From Anaerolineae bacterium (GTDB lineage Bacteria; Desulfobacterota; Desulfobacteria; Desulfobacterales; ETH-SRB1), in contig DATKWZ010000012.1 of assembly GCA_035529315.1 (NCBI GenBank), positions 1 to 50,826 on the forward strand: 50,826 nucleotides of DNA. Reading direction: 5' to 3'. Made by a program: the position numbers and the translations under genes. Positions 16,384 through 24,882 of the stretch are shown here, piece after piece; within the stretch, counting starts at the first letter, position 1; each line of letters starts with the position of its first letter. The notes under the pieces were generated by a model that was not told where the DNA came from, did not search any database, and saw only the letters and a list, made by a program, of their open reading frames with translations.

Positions 16384-17163
16384 ATGAAATTTACGAAAGA
16401 CAACCGCATTAGCCGTATCATTAAAAACGCATACGGGAGAAAATACGATCTGAACTCTTACGAGATCATGTCAAGGCATGACTATTATCTGTCAAGGCTT
16501 CATCCCCTTGTTTCATTTGTCCAGAAAAAGTGGGTTCAGATTACATCTCTTATCATAGCTGTCATAGTGACCATCGGTTCCATATATTATTATAATCTGC
16601 TCGTCACTACGCAACAGGACGCTCTGGCGGCAGGGGGCAAGGTCGAAGCGCTGATGCAAAGGCGCAACGATATATCAATAAATCTGTCAAAGGCGGTGCT
16701 TGATTATTCAAAGTATGAAAGCGGCGTTTTTACAGCGATTGTGAGCTTGCGCTCCATGTTGCCAAAAAGCGGGTTAAATGATCCGGAGTTTGAAAACCTC
16801 CTTAAAAAGCTGGAACAAGCAGATGGCATTTCGCCTGAAAAACTTAAAGGAGCGCAGTTTGACAGGGCAGCCGGGAAGAAATCAGCCGACGCCTTATCCC
16901 CGTTTGCCAATTTGCTGGCCATAGCCGAACAATACCCTGATCTTAAGCTCTCCACTACCTTTCAGAGCCTTATGACAGCGTTGATTGATGTGGAAAAGGA
17001 CATGGCTGATGAAAGGATTAAATTCAATGACGCAGTCAATATATACACAACAAATATGGCCAAGTTTCCCACCAATATCTATGCGGCAATATTTGGCTTT
17101 AAGGATCTGGCTTACTTCAAAGCAGAGGAAGAGGCAAAGAAGCTTGTGCCTATAAAGTATTAG
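16384..17163 (+). CDS. mamQ: MamQ, LemA-family magnetosome protein
   Basis: The 259-residue protein has a cytoplasmic N terminus, one transmembrane helix (~51-72, VQITSLIIAVIVTIGSIYYY) and a LemA-type helical bundle. LemA hallmarks are NLLVTTQQDALAAGGKVEAL, QRRNDISINL, AIAEQYPDLK, FQSLMTALIDVEKDMADERI and the FNDAVNIYTTNMAKFP to AAIFGF end. MamQ is needed for magnetosome membrane formation in magnetospirilla. Compared with plain LemA the N-terminal extension before the helix is long, as in MamQ. It is 14 bases from the preceding gene. Confidence 0.85.
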   Translation: MKFTKDNRISRIIKNAYGRKYDLNSYEIMSRHDYYLSRLHPLVSFVQKKWVQITSLIIAVIVTIGSIYYYNLLVTTQQDALAAGGKVEALMQRRNDISINLSKAVLDYSKYESGVFTAIVSLRSMLPKSGLNDPEFENLLKKLEQADGISPEKLKGAQFDRAAGKKSADALSPFANLLAIAEQYPDLKLSTTFQSLMTALIDVEKDMADERIKFNDAVNIYTTNMAKFPTNIYAAIFGFKDLAYFKAEEEAKKLVPIKY

Positions 17164-17201
17164 AAGCTTTTTATGAGATCATATCAGATAAAAGAGAAAC
17201 A

Positions 17202-17702
17202 TTGAAAGTAAAGACAGGCATATATAATCTGGAGCTTTTTGGAAGCGGTCCTTTAATACAAAGACTCATATTCATTGCCGCATTTTTGGCGCTGGCGGTC
17301 TTTTATGCCTTTAATTCCGATTATAACCTGGCAACCGGCAGCGGGAATCTGTGCATGGTACTCTTCCTTGCCGCAAACGTTTATTTCCCGGCCAAAAGGT
17401 TCCGGCTGTATTACAATGTTAAAAATGTGCAGAAACTTTTTAACAAACTGCTTGTTTATCATATCTGGCTTAATACAGCATCCTTTGTTGCGGCGTGTGT
17501 CCATTGTTATGTCTCGCTCTGGTCGAACAACTGGTTGATTTTGGCCCTTTTTATAATGGGATGGCTGACATTCGGCGGTTTTTTAATGTGGATTAAATAT
17601 CCTCCGGGAAAGGTCAAAAAGGGGATATATATCCTGCATACCCAGCAATTCCTGTTTTTTATTATGATTTTTGCCATGTTAAAGGGGCATTACGTTATTT
17701 AG
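17202..17702 (+). CDS. Minimal ferric-reductase-like b-type cytochrome
   Basis: The 166-residue protein has about five membrane helices. Histidines sit at 87 and 101 in one helix (H-x13-H) and at 146 and 163 in a later helix, the spacing used to hold two b haems in ferric reductase/YedZ-like domains. No flavin or NAD domain is attached. It could pass electrons across the magnetosome or inner membrane to the c-type haem proteins around it. The start is a TTG at 17202 because no ATG or GTG is in frame between the mamQ stop and the conserved region; it lacks a strong ribosome site. Confidence 0.7.
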   Translation: MKVKTGIYNLELFGSGPLIQRLIFIAAFLALAVFYAFNSDYNLATGSGNLCMVLFLAANVYFPAKRFRLYYNVKNVQKLFNKLLVYHIWLNTASFVAACVHCYVSLWSNNWLILALFIMGWLTFGGFLMWIKYPPGKVKKGIYILHTQQFLFFIMIFAMLKGHYVI

Positions 17703-17710
17703 GAGTCAGG

Positions 17711-17791
17711 ATGAAAAGGATATTACATTTTATGTTTTTGTCAGGCGTACACCATATAACCGGCAACCGTGAGCTGTTATGTCTATATTAA
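17711..17791 (+). CDS. Possible leader-like peptide ORF
   Basis: A 26-codon frame begins with ATG after a clean TAGGAG box and ends within the next small gene. The peptide (MKRILHFMFLSGVHHITGN, then RELLCLY) matches nothing I know. It may only couple translation to 17779-17934. Confidence 0.25.
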   Translation: MKRILHFMFLSGVHHITGNRELLCLY

Positions 17792-17934
17792 AAATCGCGG
17801 GACTTGCAATCATCATTGCTGTTTTAGGAGTTGCCGGCATGCTCCTGCGCGGCATCTCAAGGTTGGAAAGAGAGATTGATGATGAAATTGATAATGACGC
17901 CGGCCCGACTGCGCGGGAAGACAACCAGCAATGA
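17779..17934 (+). CDS. Small single-helix membrane protein ahead of mamB
   Basis: This 51-residue frame encodes one hydrophobic helix (ILKIAGLAIIIAVLGVAGML), a short basic turn and an acidic tail (LEREIDDEIDNDAG). Its TGA overlaps the ATG of the mamB gene as ATGA, a coupling signal. The ribosome site is weak, so it may depend on the ORF at 17711. Hydrophobic then charged composition and tight spacing suggest a real gene. Function unknown. Confidence 0.55.
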   Translation: MSILKIAGLAIIIAVLGVAGMLLRGISRLEREIDDEIDNDAGPTAREDNQQ

Positions 17935-18818
17935 AACACAAAGCATGCAAAAAGTGCGCGGCCAGCGTTGGAACCGTCAATATACTCGGAAACATATTGA
18001 TGATTCTAATAAAGGGCTACCTTGGGGTTGTTGGCAGGAGCAAGGGGCTGATCGCGGATGCCATACATTCAAGCGCTGATCTCCTGGCGACTATTGTTAT
18101 GATCATAGGGCTCAGGATTTCCGATCAGGAGGAGGATGAAAAGTATCCGTACGGATATGGAATGGCCGAGTATCTTGTCGGGATTGTGATCTATCTCTTC
18201 CTGTTTGTTATAGCTTGTTACATCATCTATAACGGTGTCGTGGTCATCATGTCGGGCCGTGAGATCAAGCCGTGTCTGTCCGCTGCATGGGGCGCCATTT
18301 TTTCGATAATCGTTAATGAGCTGATGTTCCGGCAGAGTATCTGCGCGGGCACGCAGATCAACAGCCACTCAATGGTGGCAAAGGCATGGGAGAGCCGCTC
18401 GGATGTCTATTCTTCCATAGCTGTTTTGATCGGCATCGTTGGGTCTAAGATGGGATTCCATTTTATGGATCCGCTGGCAGCCATAATCGTTGGAGTGATT
18501 ATTTTGAAGATATGCATTGAAATGGTTGCGGACTCGATATCAAAGCTTATGGACCAAGCGCCTGATGAGGATGTCCTGGAGGCCGCTCACAAGGCGCTGA
18601 CAGGATTGAAAAATGTTGTTGGAATTAAAAATGTCCATGCAAGAGAAATCGGCAGGTCTGTCGAATTTAAGATAGAGCTCAATGTTCCCGCGAAAATGAG
18701 CGTGTCTCAAGGCGAAGCAATAAAGAGAGAGGCAAAGAAGGTTATGGCGGATTTGATGGAGAGAAAATCAATTGTAAGAGTAATGTTGTGTCCGGTTGAT
18801 GAACTTGTAAAAACTTAG
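17931..18818 (+). CDS. mamB: MamB, CDF-family iron transporter
   Basis: The 295-residue protein is a cation diffusion facilitator. It starts with a CxxC (KACKKCAAS), as MamB does, and has YPYGYGMAEYL after helix 2 and a C-terminal domain with HAREIGRSVEFKIELNV. The transport-site residues are all acidic or His: H46 and D50 (IADAIHSSAD), E154 and D158 (AWESRSD). MamB in magnetospirilla has H, D, D, D at these places. MamB carries iron into the magnetosome and is essential for vesicle formation. The assignment as MamB rather than MamM rests on YPYGYG, HSSAD and the W-x-S/N-R-S-D pattern. Confidence 0.85.
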   Translation: MKHKACKKCAASVGTVNILGNILMILIKGYLGVVGRSKGLIADAIHSSADLLATIVMIIGLRISDQEEDEKYPYGYGMAEYLVGIVIYLFLFVIACYIIYNGVVVIMSGREIKPCLSAAWGAIFSIIVNELMFRQSICAGTQINSHSMVAKAWESRSDVYSSIAVLIGIVGSKMGFHFMDPLAAIIVGVIILKICIEMVADSISKLMDQAPDEDVLEAAHKALTGLKNVVGIKNVHAREIGRSVEFKIELNVPAKMSVSQGEAIKREAKKVMADLMERKSIVRVMLCPVDELVKT

Positions 18819-18943
18819 ATCATGCCGCTTTACGGCACTACAACCGGAAATAACTTGTCTGCCACATTAAAGGGTTATGATTTAGTTGTTTGAAAGTTAA
18901 GTGGTATATTAGACTTTTTACGAATGCATCAAGGTTGGTATTT

Positions 18944-20323
18944 ATGAAAAAGGTTGAATATGAATTCTGTATGAAGCAGTTTAAGCCGGCTATTGCCGCA
19001 CTGGCGATTCTTTTGGTTCTGGTACTGGGATGGACAGGATGGCATTGTACTCGTAAACAGCAGAATATGAATTTTGCCCTTGCCGCTGCGGTCGCGCCGA
19101 GTGCGCCGCCGATAAGGGTGAAAGACAAGATGCTCCATCCTTACTGGGGCAATTGCAATAAATGTCATCTTACCACTGACGCCGGCAACCCTGTCTCCCG
19201 GGTAATGGCAGGGCCTCCTATATCTATTAAAGACAAAATGATTCACGAATACTGGGGGAATTGCCTCTTGTGCCATAAGGTGGTTGATGGAATTCAACCA
19301 AAGAATAAACCACAGGTCATGGCTGCTGCATTGAACAGGATCACATCCGGAACTCTGGGGCTGAAGATTCAGACCGTAACCGCGGCGATGATGCAAAAAT
19401 TAGGGTTGGCCAACGAAGACGGGGTCATGGTGCTGGAGGTGGCTTCAAATTCCATTGCCGAGAGCGCCGGCTTGAGACAGGGGGATGAGATTATCCGGAT
19501 GGGCAAGATCAGGCTTGACACCACTAATGATTTTGAAGCGGCCCTGAATGGTTTTAAGCCCGGTTCTGTCGCAAAGATGAAGATTTACCGGGGCAATAAG
19601 GCCAGAAATATATTAATGAAACTGCCAAAGAACCTTTACGGAAATATTGCTCCTGCCGCAGCCGCGGCGCCGATGACTCAGAATCAGATAGAGACGCTGG
19701 CGGAGCAGCTTGGAGTTCCCAAGACACAGCAGGACGTTACCCGCGCCCTTCAGAGGCAACAACAGGCTCAAAGAGTCGCAGCCACGGCGCCGATGACTCA
19801 GAATCAGATAGAGACGCTGGCGGAGCAGCTTGGAGTTCCCAAGACACAGCAGGATGTTACCCGCGCCCTTCAGGGGCAACAACAGGCTCAGAGATTGGTG
19901 GCAAGTCCATACTCCGGCAAGGTGGCGGTAGCTGTTATGGGCCCTGGTCTGGGTTATCAGGTTTCATATCAGTTCGGGGAAAGCCCTTATTTTGTTATTT
20001 TTGATCCTGCATTGAACAATTACAAGGTTCTGGCCAACCCCAATGCCAATGATCTAAGCGGCAGGGGGATCCAGACCGGTCAATATATAGTCGATTCCGG
20101 AGTGAGCAATGTTATTGCCGGAAGTTTTAGTCCGAATGCGCTCCAAACCCTGCATACTTTGAGGGTAAACGTCTATTCCGGCGTGACCGGACCAGCGCAG
20201 GCGGCGCTTGGAACGTATATGAGCGGGCGCCTTACTCCAACAGATACAAGAAGTGTGATTTCACGTCCCGCGCCGACAGGGATATATCCGGCTTCACCTG
20301 TTGTTGGCGGCAGAATTTATTAG
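18944..20323 (+). CDS. Magnetochrome-PDZ protein with NifX-like domain (MamE/MamP-like)
   Basis: The protein has ~459 residues. In order: a membrane anchor (~14-34), two magnetochrome haem motifs (PPIRVKDK...GNCNKCH at 55-75; PPISIKDK...GNCLLCH at 91-111), one PDZ (~138-228, GLKIQTV, SAGLRQGDEIIRMG), two near-identical 40-residue repeats (MTQNQIETLAEQLGVPKTQQ) and a C-terminal domain (~322-440) resembling the NifX/FeMo-co accessory fold (VAVAVMGPGLGYQVSYQFG, YFVIFDP, VYSGVTG). MamP has PDZ before its magnetochromes; here the order is that of MamE without its protease. ATG 18944 is preferred over an upstream TTG because it has an AAGG box and gives a clean anchor. Confidence 0.75.
   Translation: MKKVEYEFCMKQFKPAIAALAILLVLVLGWTGWHCTRKQQNMNFALAAAVAPSAPPIRVKDKMLHPYWGNCNKCHLTTDAGNPVSRVMAGPPISIKDKMIHEYWGNCLLCHKVVDGIQPKNKPQVMAAALNRITSGTLGLKIQTVTAAMMQKLGLANEDGVMVLEVASNSIAESAGLRQGDEIIRMGKIRLDTTNDFEAALNGFKPGSVAKMKIYRGNKARNILMKLPKNLYGNIAPAAAAAPMTQNQIETLAEQLGVPKTQQDVTRALQRQQQAQRVAATAPMTQNQIETLAEQLGVPKTQQDVTRALQGQQQAQRLVASPYSGKVAVAVMGPGLGYQVSYQFGESPYFVIFDPALNNYKVLANPNANDLSGRGIQTGQYIVDSGVSNVIAGSFSPNALQTLHTLRVNVYSGVTGPAQAALGTYMSGRLTPTDTRSVISRPAPTGIYPASPVVGGRIY
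19658..19897 (+). repeat. Tandem 120-base duplication within the magnetochrome-PDZ gene
   Basis: Two adjacent 120-base units differ at only a few bases, for example CAGAGGCAAC versus CAGGGGCAAC. They add 40 residues per unit as a linker between the PDZ and the NifX-like domain. The near-identity points to a recent duplication or gene conversion. Confidence 0.9.
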
Positions 20324-20340
20324 AAGAGGCACTTTTTAAT

Positions 20341-21960
20341 ATGAATAAAAAATTAATATGGTTCGGCCCGATCAGTGTTCTGGCATTTGTGGTTCTTCTG
20401 GCCTTGATGTATGGATGGGTGGACAACATGGACCCTATCGGCATTGAGGGGGTAGAAAGACCTGAAACAAAGCTGGCTCGGCTGCAGGGTGGTCAGGCAC
20501 AGTTGATCAACAATCCGACCTTTCCTTCAGGGATAGGCAATGGCCAGATTCAGTTGATCAACAATCCGACCTTTCCTTCAGGGATAGGCAACGGCCAGAT
20601 TCAACTTATTAATCAAAATCAGCCCGCAGGGCCGTATCTTGGCATGAAGCTGGTCAGTGTTCCCGGCGCTGTTGCCAAAGATTTGAATATTCAGCCCAAT
20701 ACCGGCGCTTATGTCGATGCCGTTGTTTCGCTCTCTCCGGCTCAAAAGGCAGGGATCAATATCGGCGATGTCCTGTTAAAATGCGACCATAAACAGGTGA
20801 CCGGGCCTGAACAGGTTGGGCAGATACTGATAAACAGAAAGGCCGGAGATGTTATAAAACTTGTGGTCAACAGGAACCGTAGGAAAAAATCTTTTCATGT
20901 AAAGCTTGAAAATGCGCCGATGGGGCTTGATGTGGGGGCGATCAAGAAGCCGGTCTGGATGGGCGCTGATATTCAGGATATTGACGCGGTCATGAAGATA
21001 CAGTTCAATCTTCCGGACAAGAAAGGCGTTATTGTCAGCCATGTTGCGCCCGGATCGCCGGCCGCAAACTCAGATCTTAAAACCGGCGATGTTATCAGGC
21101 GGTTTGGAGCGACGCGTATAAGGGATGTGGCGCAGTTGCAATCTTTGATCTTAAAGGGTCAACCAGGTCAACAGGTTCAGCTGAACATATTCAGAAACGG
21201 TCAGTATCAGACCGTGCCCATAGTCCTCGGCCAGAGATCGCCGGAAATCAATAAGGTAGCGTTTATCGGCCCTGCTGATATGGTGATTGAAGGTTCCTGG
21301 ATCGGAATGGATGTGACGGAGCTTTCCGTCAATGACGCTGCTGATTTAGGGATGCCGACAGGCACGAGAGGGGTGCTGGTTAATGACGTGGAAAGCCCGC
21401 CGGCCACCATGGTCGGTTTTCAGACAGGCGATGTTATTTCAGCCGTAAACGGGATGCCGACTCCTGACATGAAGGGATTTGTGGAAGCTACACGGAATCA
21501 ATCAAGCGCTGTGGTAGATGTAATTCGCGGCAACGTACATCTCTTCATAAGTGTGCCGCCGCCGGGATTCACTCAGCAGGGGACGAGGTTAAATACGGGC
21601 GTTAATAATAAAATGAAACAGGTTGCTTTTACAGGACCTGTGCAGGGCAATTTAGCCATATTGACCACAGGCCCTGAACTTAATTTTTCCGTGGCCGGAG
21701 ATATTGGAACCCAGCCCTATGTAATTCTGGTGGATCAGGCAAGAAATTCTTATGCAATAATAAACCCGAACAATCTGAACCCTATTTCAGAGCTTATCGG
21801 GCAATACAATATTACAGCGCTTATATGCAGCGACATTTCCGGTAATACAGCCTCTGATCTTGCCGCAAAAGGGGTTGCTGTTTACACCGGCGTGGTTGGG
21901 ACGGCCGACGATGCAATAAGATTATACGTCTCGCATAGTCTTGTTGCCATGCATCGCTGA
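20341..21960 (+). CDS. Triple-PDZ protein with NifX-like C-terminal domain
   Basis: The 539-residue protein has an N-terminal membrane anchor (~8-26), two copies of a 17-residue repeat (QLINNPTFPSGIGNGQI), three PDZ-like domains (~97-200; ~210-302; ~325-405) and a C-terminal NifX-like domain (~425-535; LAILTTGPELNFSVAGDIG, PYVILVDQARNSY, VYTGVVG). There is no CxxCH. It looks like a paralogue of the preceding gene that lost magnetochromes and gained PDZ domains. PDZ domains should sit in the periplasm or magnetosome lumen. A scaffold role is inferred; the family is not named with certainty. Confidence 0.7.
   Translation: MNKKLIWFGPISVLAFVVLLALMYGWVDNMDPIGIEGVERPETKLARLQGGQAQLINNPTFPSGIGNGQIQLINNPTFPSGIGNGQIQLINQNQPAGPYLGMKLVSVPGAVAKDLNIQPNTGAYVDAVVSLSPAQKAGINIGDVLLKCDHKQVTGPEQVGQILINRKAGDVIKLVVNRNRRKKSFHVKLENAPMGLDVGAIKKPVWMGADIQDIDAVMKIQFNLPDKKGVIVSHVAPGSPAANSDLKTGDVIRRFGATRIRDVAQLQSLILKGQPGQQVQLNIFRNGQYQTVPIVLGQRSPEINKVAFIGPADMVIEGSWIGMDVTELSVNDAADLGMPTGTRGVLVNDVESPPATMVGFQTGDVISAVNGMPTPDMKGFVEATRNQSSAVVDVIRGNVHLFISVPPPGFTQQGTRLNTGVNNKMKQVAFTGPVQGNLAILTTGPELNFSVAGDIGTQPYVILVDQARNSYAIINPNNLNPISELIGQYNITALICSDISGNTASDLAAKGVAVYTGVVGTADDAIRLYVSHSLVAMHR
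20500..20601 (+). repeat. Tandem 51-base duplication at the start of the triple-PDZ gene
   Basis: Units 20500-20550 and 20551-20601 are almost identical and encode the same 17 residues. Like the duplication at 19658, it lies in a linker rather than a folded domain. Confidence 0.85.
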
Positions 21961-21990
21961 GCTCAACCTTTATCACGGACATGACAAAAA

Positions 21991-23799
21991 ATGAGAATAT
22001 GGATTCTGACATTCCTGATAGCGGCAGCAGCAGCCACGGCATTCGGCGCTGTTCCGGAACCCGCGTTGCAGCAGCTTCAGGAGAATATGAATCAGGCCGT
22101 AGCCTCGGCGCGTCCGTCGGTGGTCAGTGTAAAGGCGCAAAAAAAAAAGACTGGAAATGACGGCCAGGCCGTCTGGTATGAGAGCATCGGCTCAGGCTTT
22201 TTTGTGGATGAGCGAGGTTTTATTTTAACCAATTATCATGTGGTTGAAGGGTCTGAAAATATTACAGTTACGCTCTGGCGTTCACAGCAGAATCAATTTT
22301 CGGCCAGGGTTGTGCATACGGATAAATCACTTGACCTCGCGGCGCTAAAGATCGACAGCACCGAAACCTTTGTTCCCGCGGTGCTTGATAATTCGGACAG
22401 GCTGGAGACAGGCGATTGGGTGGTAAGCATCGGCAGCCCTTTTGGGTTTGAACACAGCGTAACAATGGGGATTGTGAGCGACCTGCACAGGAATATGATG
22501 ATCGAAGGGATATCATACAAGGATATGATCCAGACGGACGCTGTCATTAATCAAGGAAACAGCGGCGGGCCTCTTATTAATATTTACGGAAGAGTGGTCG
22601 GAGTCGGCACAGCCATTTATGCGCCAAAAGGGACATACACAGGGCTCGGCTTTGCCATCCCGATCAACAGGGCAAAACACTTCTTTACACGCGTGACAGG
22701 CGCTGTACAGGCCGCGCTTACGGTTCCGGCCGCGCAGCCAAATGCCAAAGAACCGATCAATTTGAATAAAAAGATGCCGAACGATGCTATCCATCAGGAC
22801 TTCTCGGATTGCACTAAATGCCATACAATTACACAAAAGATGGTTGTCAGCACTAAAGCGGTTATGACACATCCGCCGGCAGGGGTATGCACCACATGTC
22901 ATATCATGACTAATGATAAGGTTGCAAAGGGGCCTGTGACAGTGGCCGCTGTCAATCCGATTTCAGAGCCGCCGGCAGTTGATCAGGGGTTTTCCGATCC
23001 TTTCATAAAGATTATTATTAAAATGAGCCTGATGGTTCTGGTAGCATCTATTGTCTTTACCATGCTGGGAGTGGGAGGCGGTTTTCTCTATGTTCCGATA
23101 TTGCTCGCGTGCGGCATTGATTTTCAGACTGCCGCAATTACCAGCCTTTTTATGTTAACAACAGGCCAGATATCTGCTTTGTATAATTTTTTCAAGTCCG
23201 GGCTGGTTGACCTGAAGCTGGCGTTTATGCTGGAATTTCCTACTATGATCGGCGCATTTATCGGCGGAATGTTTGCGCATCATTTTAATCTGTCTTTACT
23301 GAGCGTTATGTTCGCCTGCGTCCTCTTTCTCGCAAGCTATTTTATGCTGCAGGATGAAGCTAAACTCAAACGCGGCAGATCTAATTTTACCATAAGCTCA
23401 TGGGAATGGAGTAATGAATTTTTAGGACATAAATACAGTATTGATATGATGCTGGCTGTCCCGCTCACCTTTGTCGTAGGGTATGTGGGAGGAACATTGG
23501 GCCTTGGGGGGGGGTGGCTTAAGGTCCCGATGATGGTTATGTTGTTCGGAATCCCCATGAAAGTGGCTGTGGCCACTTCTTCGCTGATGGTGCCTATTAC
23601 CGGTTTTGCAGGTTTTGTCGGGCACAGTATTTCCGGGTATTTTGATGCTCGACTGGCATTGCCCCTTTCCCTGGTTACAATTGTCGGCGCCCAGATAGGG
23701 TCAAGAATATCTATAAAGGCTGAAAGCAACCTTCTGAGGTTTATATTTGCCTTTGTGCTGAGTCTGGTCGGTTTGTGGATGTTGATAAGGCTATTATGA
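21991..23799 (+). CDS. mamEO: MamEO: trypsin-like protease, two CxxCH motifs and TauE permease
   Basis: The 602-residue protein has a Sec signal (~1-20), an HtrA/trypsin domain (~35-230), two CxxCH motifs (CTKCH 274-278; CTTCH 300-304) and a TauE/SafE-type eight-helix domain (~340-600; GVGGGFLYVPILL, GLGGGWLKVPMM). The triad appears intact: H83 in TNYHVV, D115 in SLDLAALK, S191 in GNSGGPL. In magnetospirilla MamE holds protease plus magnetochromes and MamO holds protease plus TauE; this fusion is the MamEO form of deltaproteobacteria. The haem sites lack a full PPI...G motif. It should process or organise other magnetosome proteins. Confidence 0.85.
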   Translation: MRIWILTFLIAAAAATAFGAVPEPALQQLQENMNQAVASARPSVVSVKAQKKKTGNDGQAVWYESIGSGFFVDERGFILTNYHVVEGSENITVTLWRSQQNQFSARVVHTDKSLDLAALKIDSTETFVPAVLDNSDRLETGDWVVSIGSPFGFEHSVTMGIVSDLHRNMMIEGISYKDMIQTDAVINQGNSGGPLINIYGRVVGVGTAIYAPKGTYTGLGFAIPINRAKHFFTRVTGAVQAALTVPAAQPNAKEPINLNKKMPNDAIHQDFSDCTKCHTITQKMVVSTKAVMTHPPAGVCTTCHIMTNDKVAKGPVTVAAVNPISEPPAVDQGFSDPFIKIIIKMSLMVLVASIVFTMLGVGGGFLYVPILLACGIDFQTAAITSLFMLTTGQISALYNFFKSGLVDLKLAFMLEFPTMIGAFIGGMFAHHFNLSLLSVMFACVLFLASYFMLQDEAKLKRGRSNFTISSWEWSNEFLGHKYSIDMMLAVPLTFVVGYVGGTLGLGGGWLKVPMMVMLFGIPMKVAVATSSLMVPITGFAGFVGHSISGYFDARLALPLSLVTIVGAQIGSRISIKAESNLLRFIFAFVLSLVGLWMLIRLL

Positions 23800-23825
23800 T
23801 GCTGAAAAGTCATGAGTTGAAATAG

Positions 23826-24692
23826 ATGAAAAAGAATAAGAATTTTAGAATAAATAATTTTTTATGGCCCATAGCCGCATTGGTGGTTCTGATTATCGGT
23901 GCTATATGGACCAATGCGGGAGTTATTCAAAATGCTCCGGCGCCTCTTCAGCCAAAGCCGTATCTTTACCCCCCTGCTTTGGCAAACATAGCCCCTCCTG
24001 CGCAGCAATTGACTGTGGGATCGCCGCGCACGGCGTTGATGGTTCAGGAAGGGATCAGCAGTGTGGTGTCAATGGTCAGGCCCGCTGTGGTGGGCGTGTC
24101 AAGGCCGGCGAGTGGTCAGATTCAGCCCAATACAGGATTGACCTATATTAACCCTTATTCCGGAAGTTCCGGCAGTATGGGCTCAGGCTTTATTATTGAC
24201 CGCAGGGGATATGTGCTCACCACCTTTCAGACGGTTGGCAGCGCCGGAGCGGTTAATGTCACGCTCTTTTCAGGCTCAAAACGCGAATATCAGGCTGATC
24301 TGATAGTGGTCGATCCTGCAACCGATCTTGCGTTGCTTAAGATCCGGGCACAGGATATCTTTCCGACTGTGACGCTTGGGAATTCCGATCTGCTCGAAGT
24401 GGGAGACATTGTGCTTTGCGTTGGTAGTCCGTTCGGTTTTTCCAGAACCGTGACCATGGGGATCGTCAGCAGCAACAGACGAAAGCTGAATATAAATGGA
24501 GCGAATTATCCGGATATGATCCAGACGGATGCATCGATTAATGAGGGGAATGACGGCGGTCCGCTGGTTAATATAAAAGGAGAGGTGATCGGCGTTAACA
24601 TGGCGTGCTTTATGCCGGACAATCAGTATTCGGGGATAGGTTTTGCGATCCCGATTAACGATATTATGGCATTTATTAATGGCAATATTTAG
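23826..24692 (+). CDS. MamE/MamO-like pseudoprotease lacking His and Ser
   Basis: The 288-residue protein has an anchor helix (~13-30), a Pro-rich linker and a trypsin/HtrA fold. Alignment by eye with MamEO shows Q135 where the catalytic His should be (LTTFQTV versus LTNYHVV), D167 retained (ATDLALLK) and D243 in place of Ser (GNDGGPL versus GNSGGPL). It therefore cannot work as a serine protease. In magnetospirilla the MamO protease domain is also inactive and binds metal, so a structural or iron-binding role is likely. No PDZ or haem site is present. Confidence 0.8.
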   Translation: MKKNKNFRINNFLWPIAALVVLIIGAIWTNAGVIQNAPAPLQPKPYLYPPALANIAPPAQQLTVGSPRTALMVQEGISSVVSMVRPAVVGVSRPASGQIQPNTGLTYINPYSGSSGSMGSGFIIDRRGYVLTTFQTVGSAGAVNVTLFSGSKREYQADLIVVDPATDLALLKIRAQDIFPTVTLGNSDLLEVGDIVLCVGSPFGFSRTVTMGIVSSNRRKLNINGANYPDMIQTDASINEGNDGGPLVNIKGEVIGVNMACFMPDNQYSGIGFAIPINDIMAFINGNI

Positions 24693-24734
24693 GGTTCAGG
24701 GAGTCAGAATTTTGACTGAGGTGGAAAAATAAAA

Positions 24735-24842
24735 ATGACCGGCAAATATATTATAATGCTTTTGTTTTTTATGTTGTTTTTGTTCGGCATGGTTGTAACG
24801 GGTGATTTTACTGAGACCTGGCAGAATGGCGCAAATCTCTGA
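24735..24842 (+). CDS. Tiny single-helix membrane protein
   Basis: A 35-codon frame encodes one very hydrophobic helix (YIIMLLFFMLFLFGMVV) and a short polar end (TGDFTETWQNGANL). An AGGTGG box lies about ten bases before the ATG. It sits in the mam series with no overlap. Small one-helix proteins are common in magnetosome clusters, but I cannot name this one. Confidence 0.45.
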   Translation: MTGKYIIMLLFFMLFLFGMVVTGDFTETWQNGANL

Positions 24843-24853
24843 CCGTCGTGTAT

Positions 24854-24870
24854 CGGGTTAGGCTAACCCG
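24854..24870. terminator. Palindrome CGGGTTAG-G-CTAACCCG, possible transcription stop
   Basis: The arms are perfect with a one-base centre, placed 12 bases after the stop of the tiny membrane protein gene. No T-run follows, so a protein site is equally possible. A related CCTAACCC/GGGTTAGG pair is at 48055-48097. Confidence 0.35.
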
Positions 24871-24882
24871 GAACTGAAAAAG

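Noticed and set aside
18890..18943. Upstream TTG start for the magnetochrome-PDZ gene
   Set aside because: It would add 18 residues before the anchor and lacks a ribosome site; ATG 18944 fits better.
19613..19882. Minus-strand frame encoding repeated MLPLKGAGN-like units
   Set aside because: It is the antisense shadow of the duplicated 120-base units in the magnetochrome-PDZ gene.
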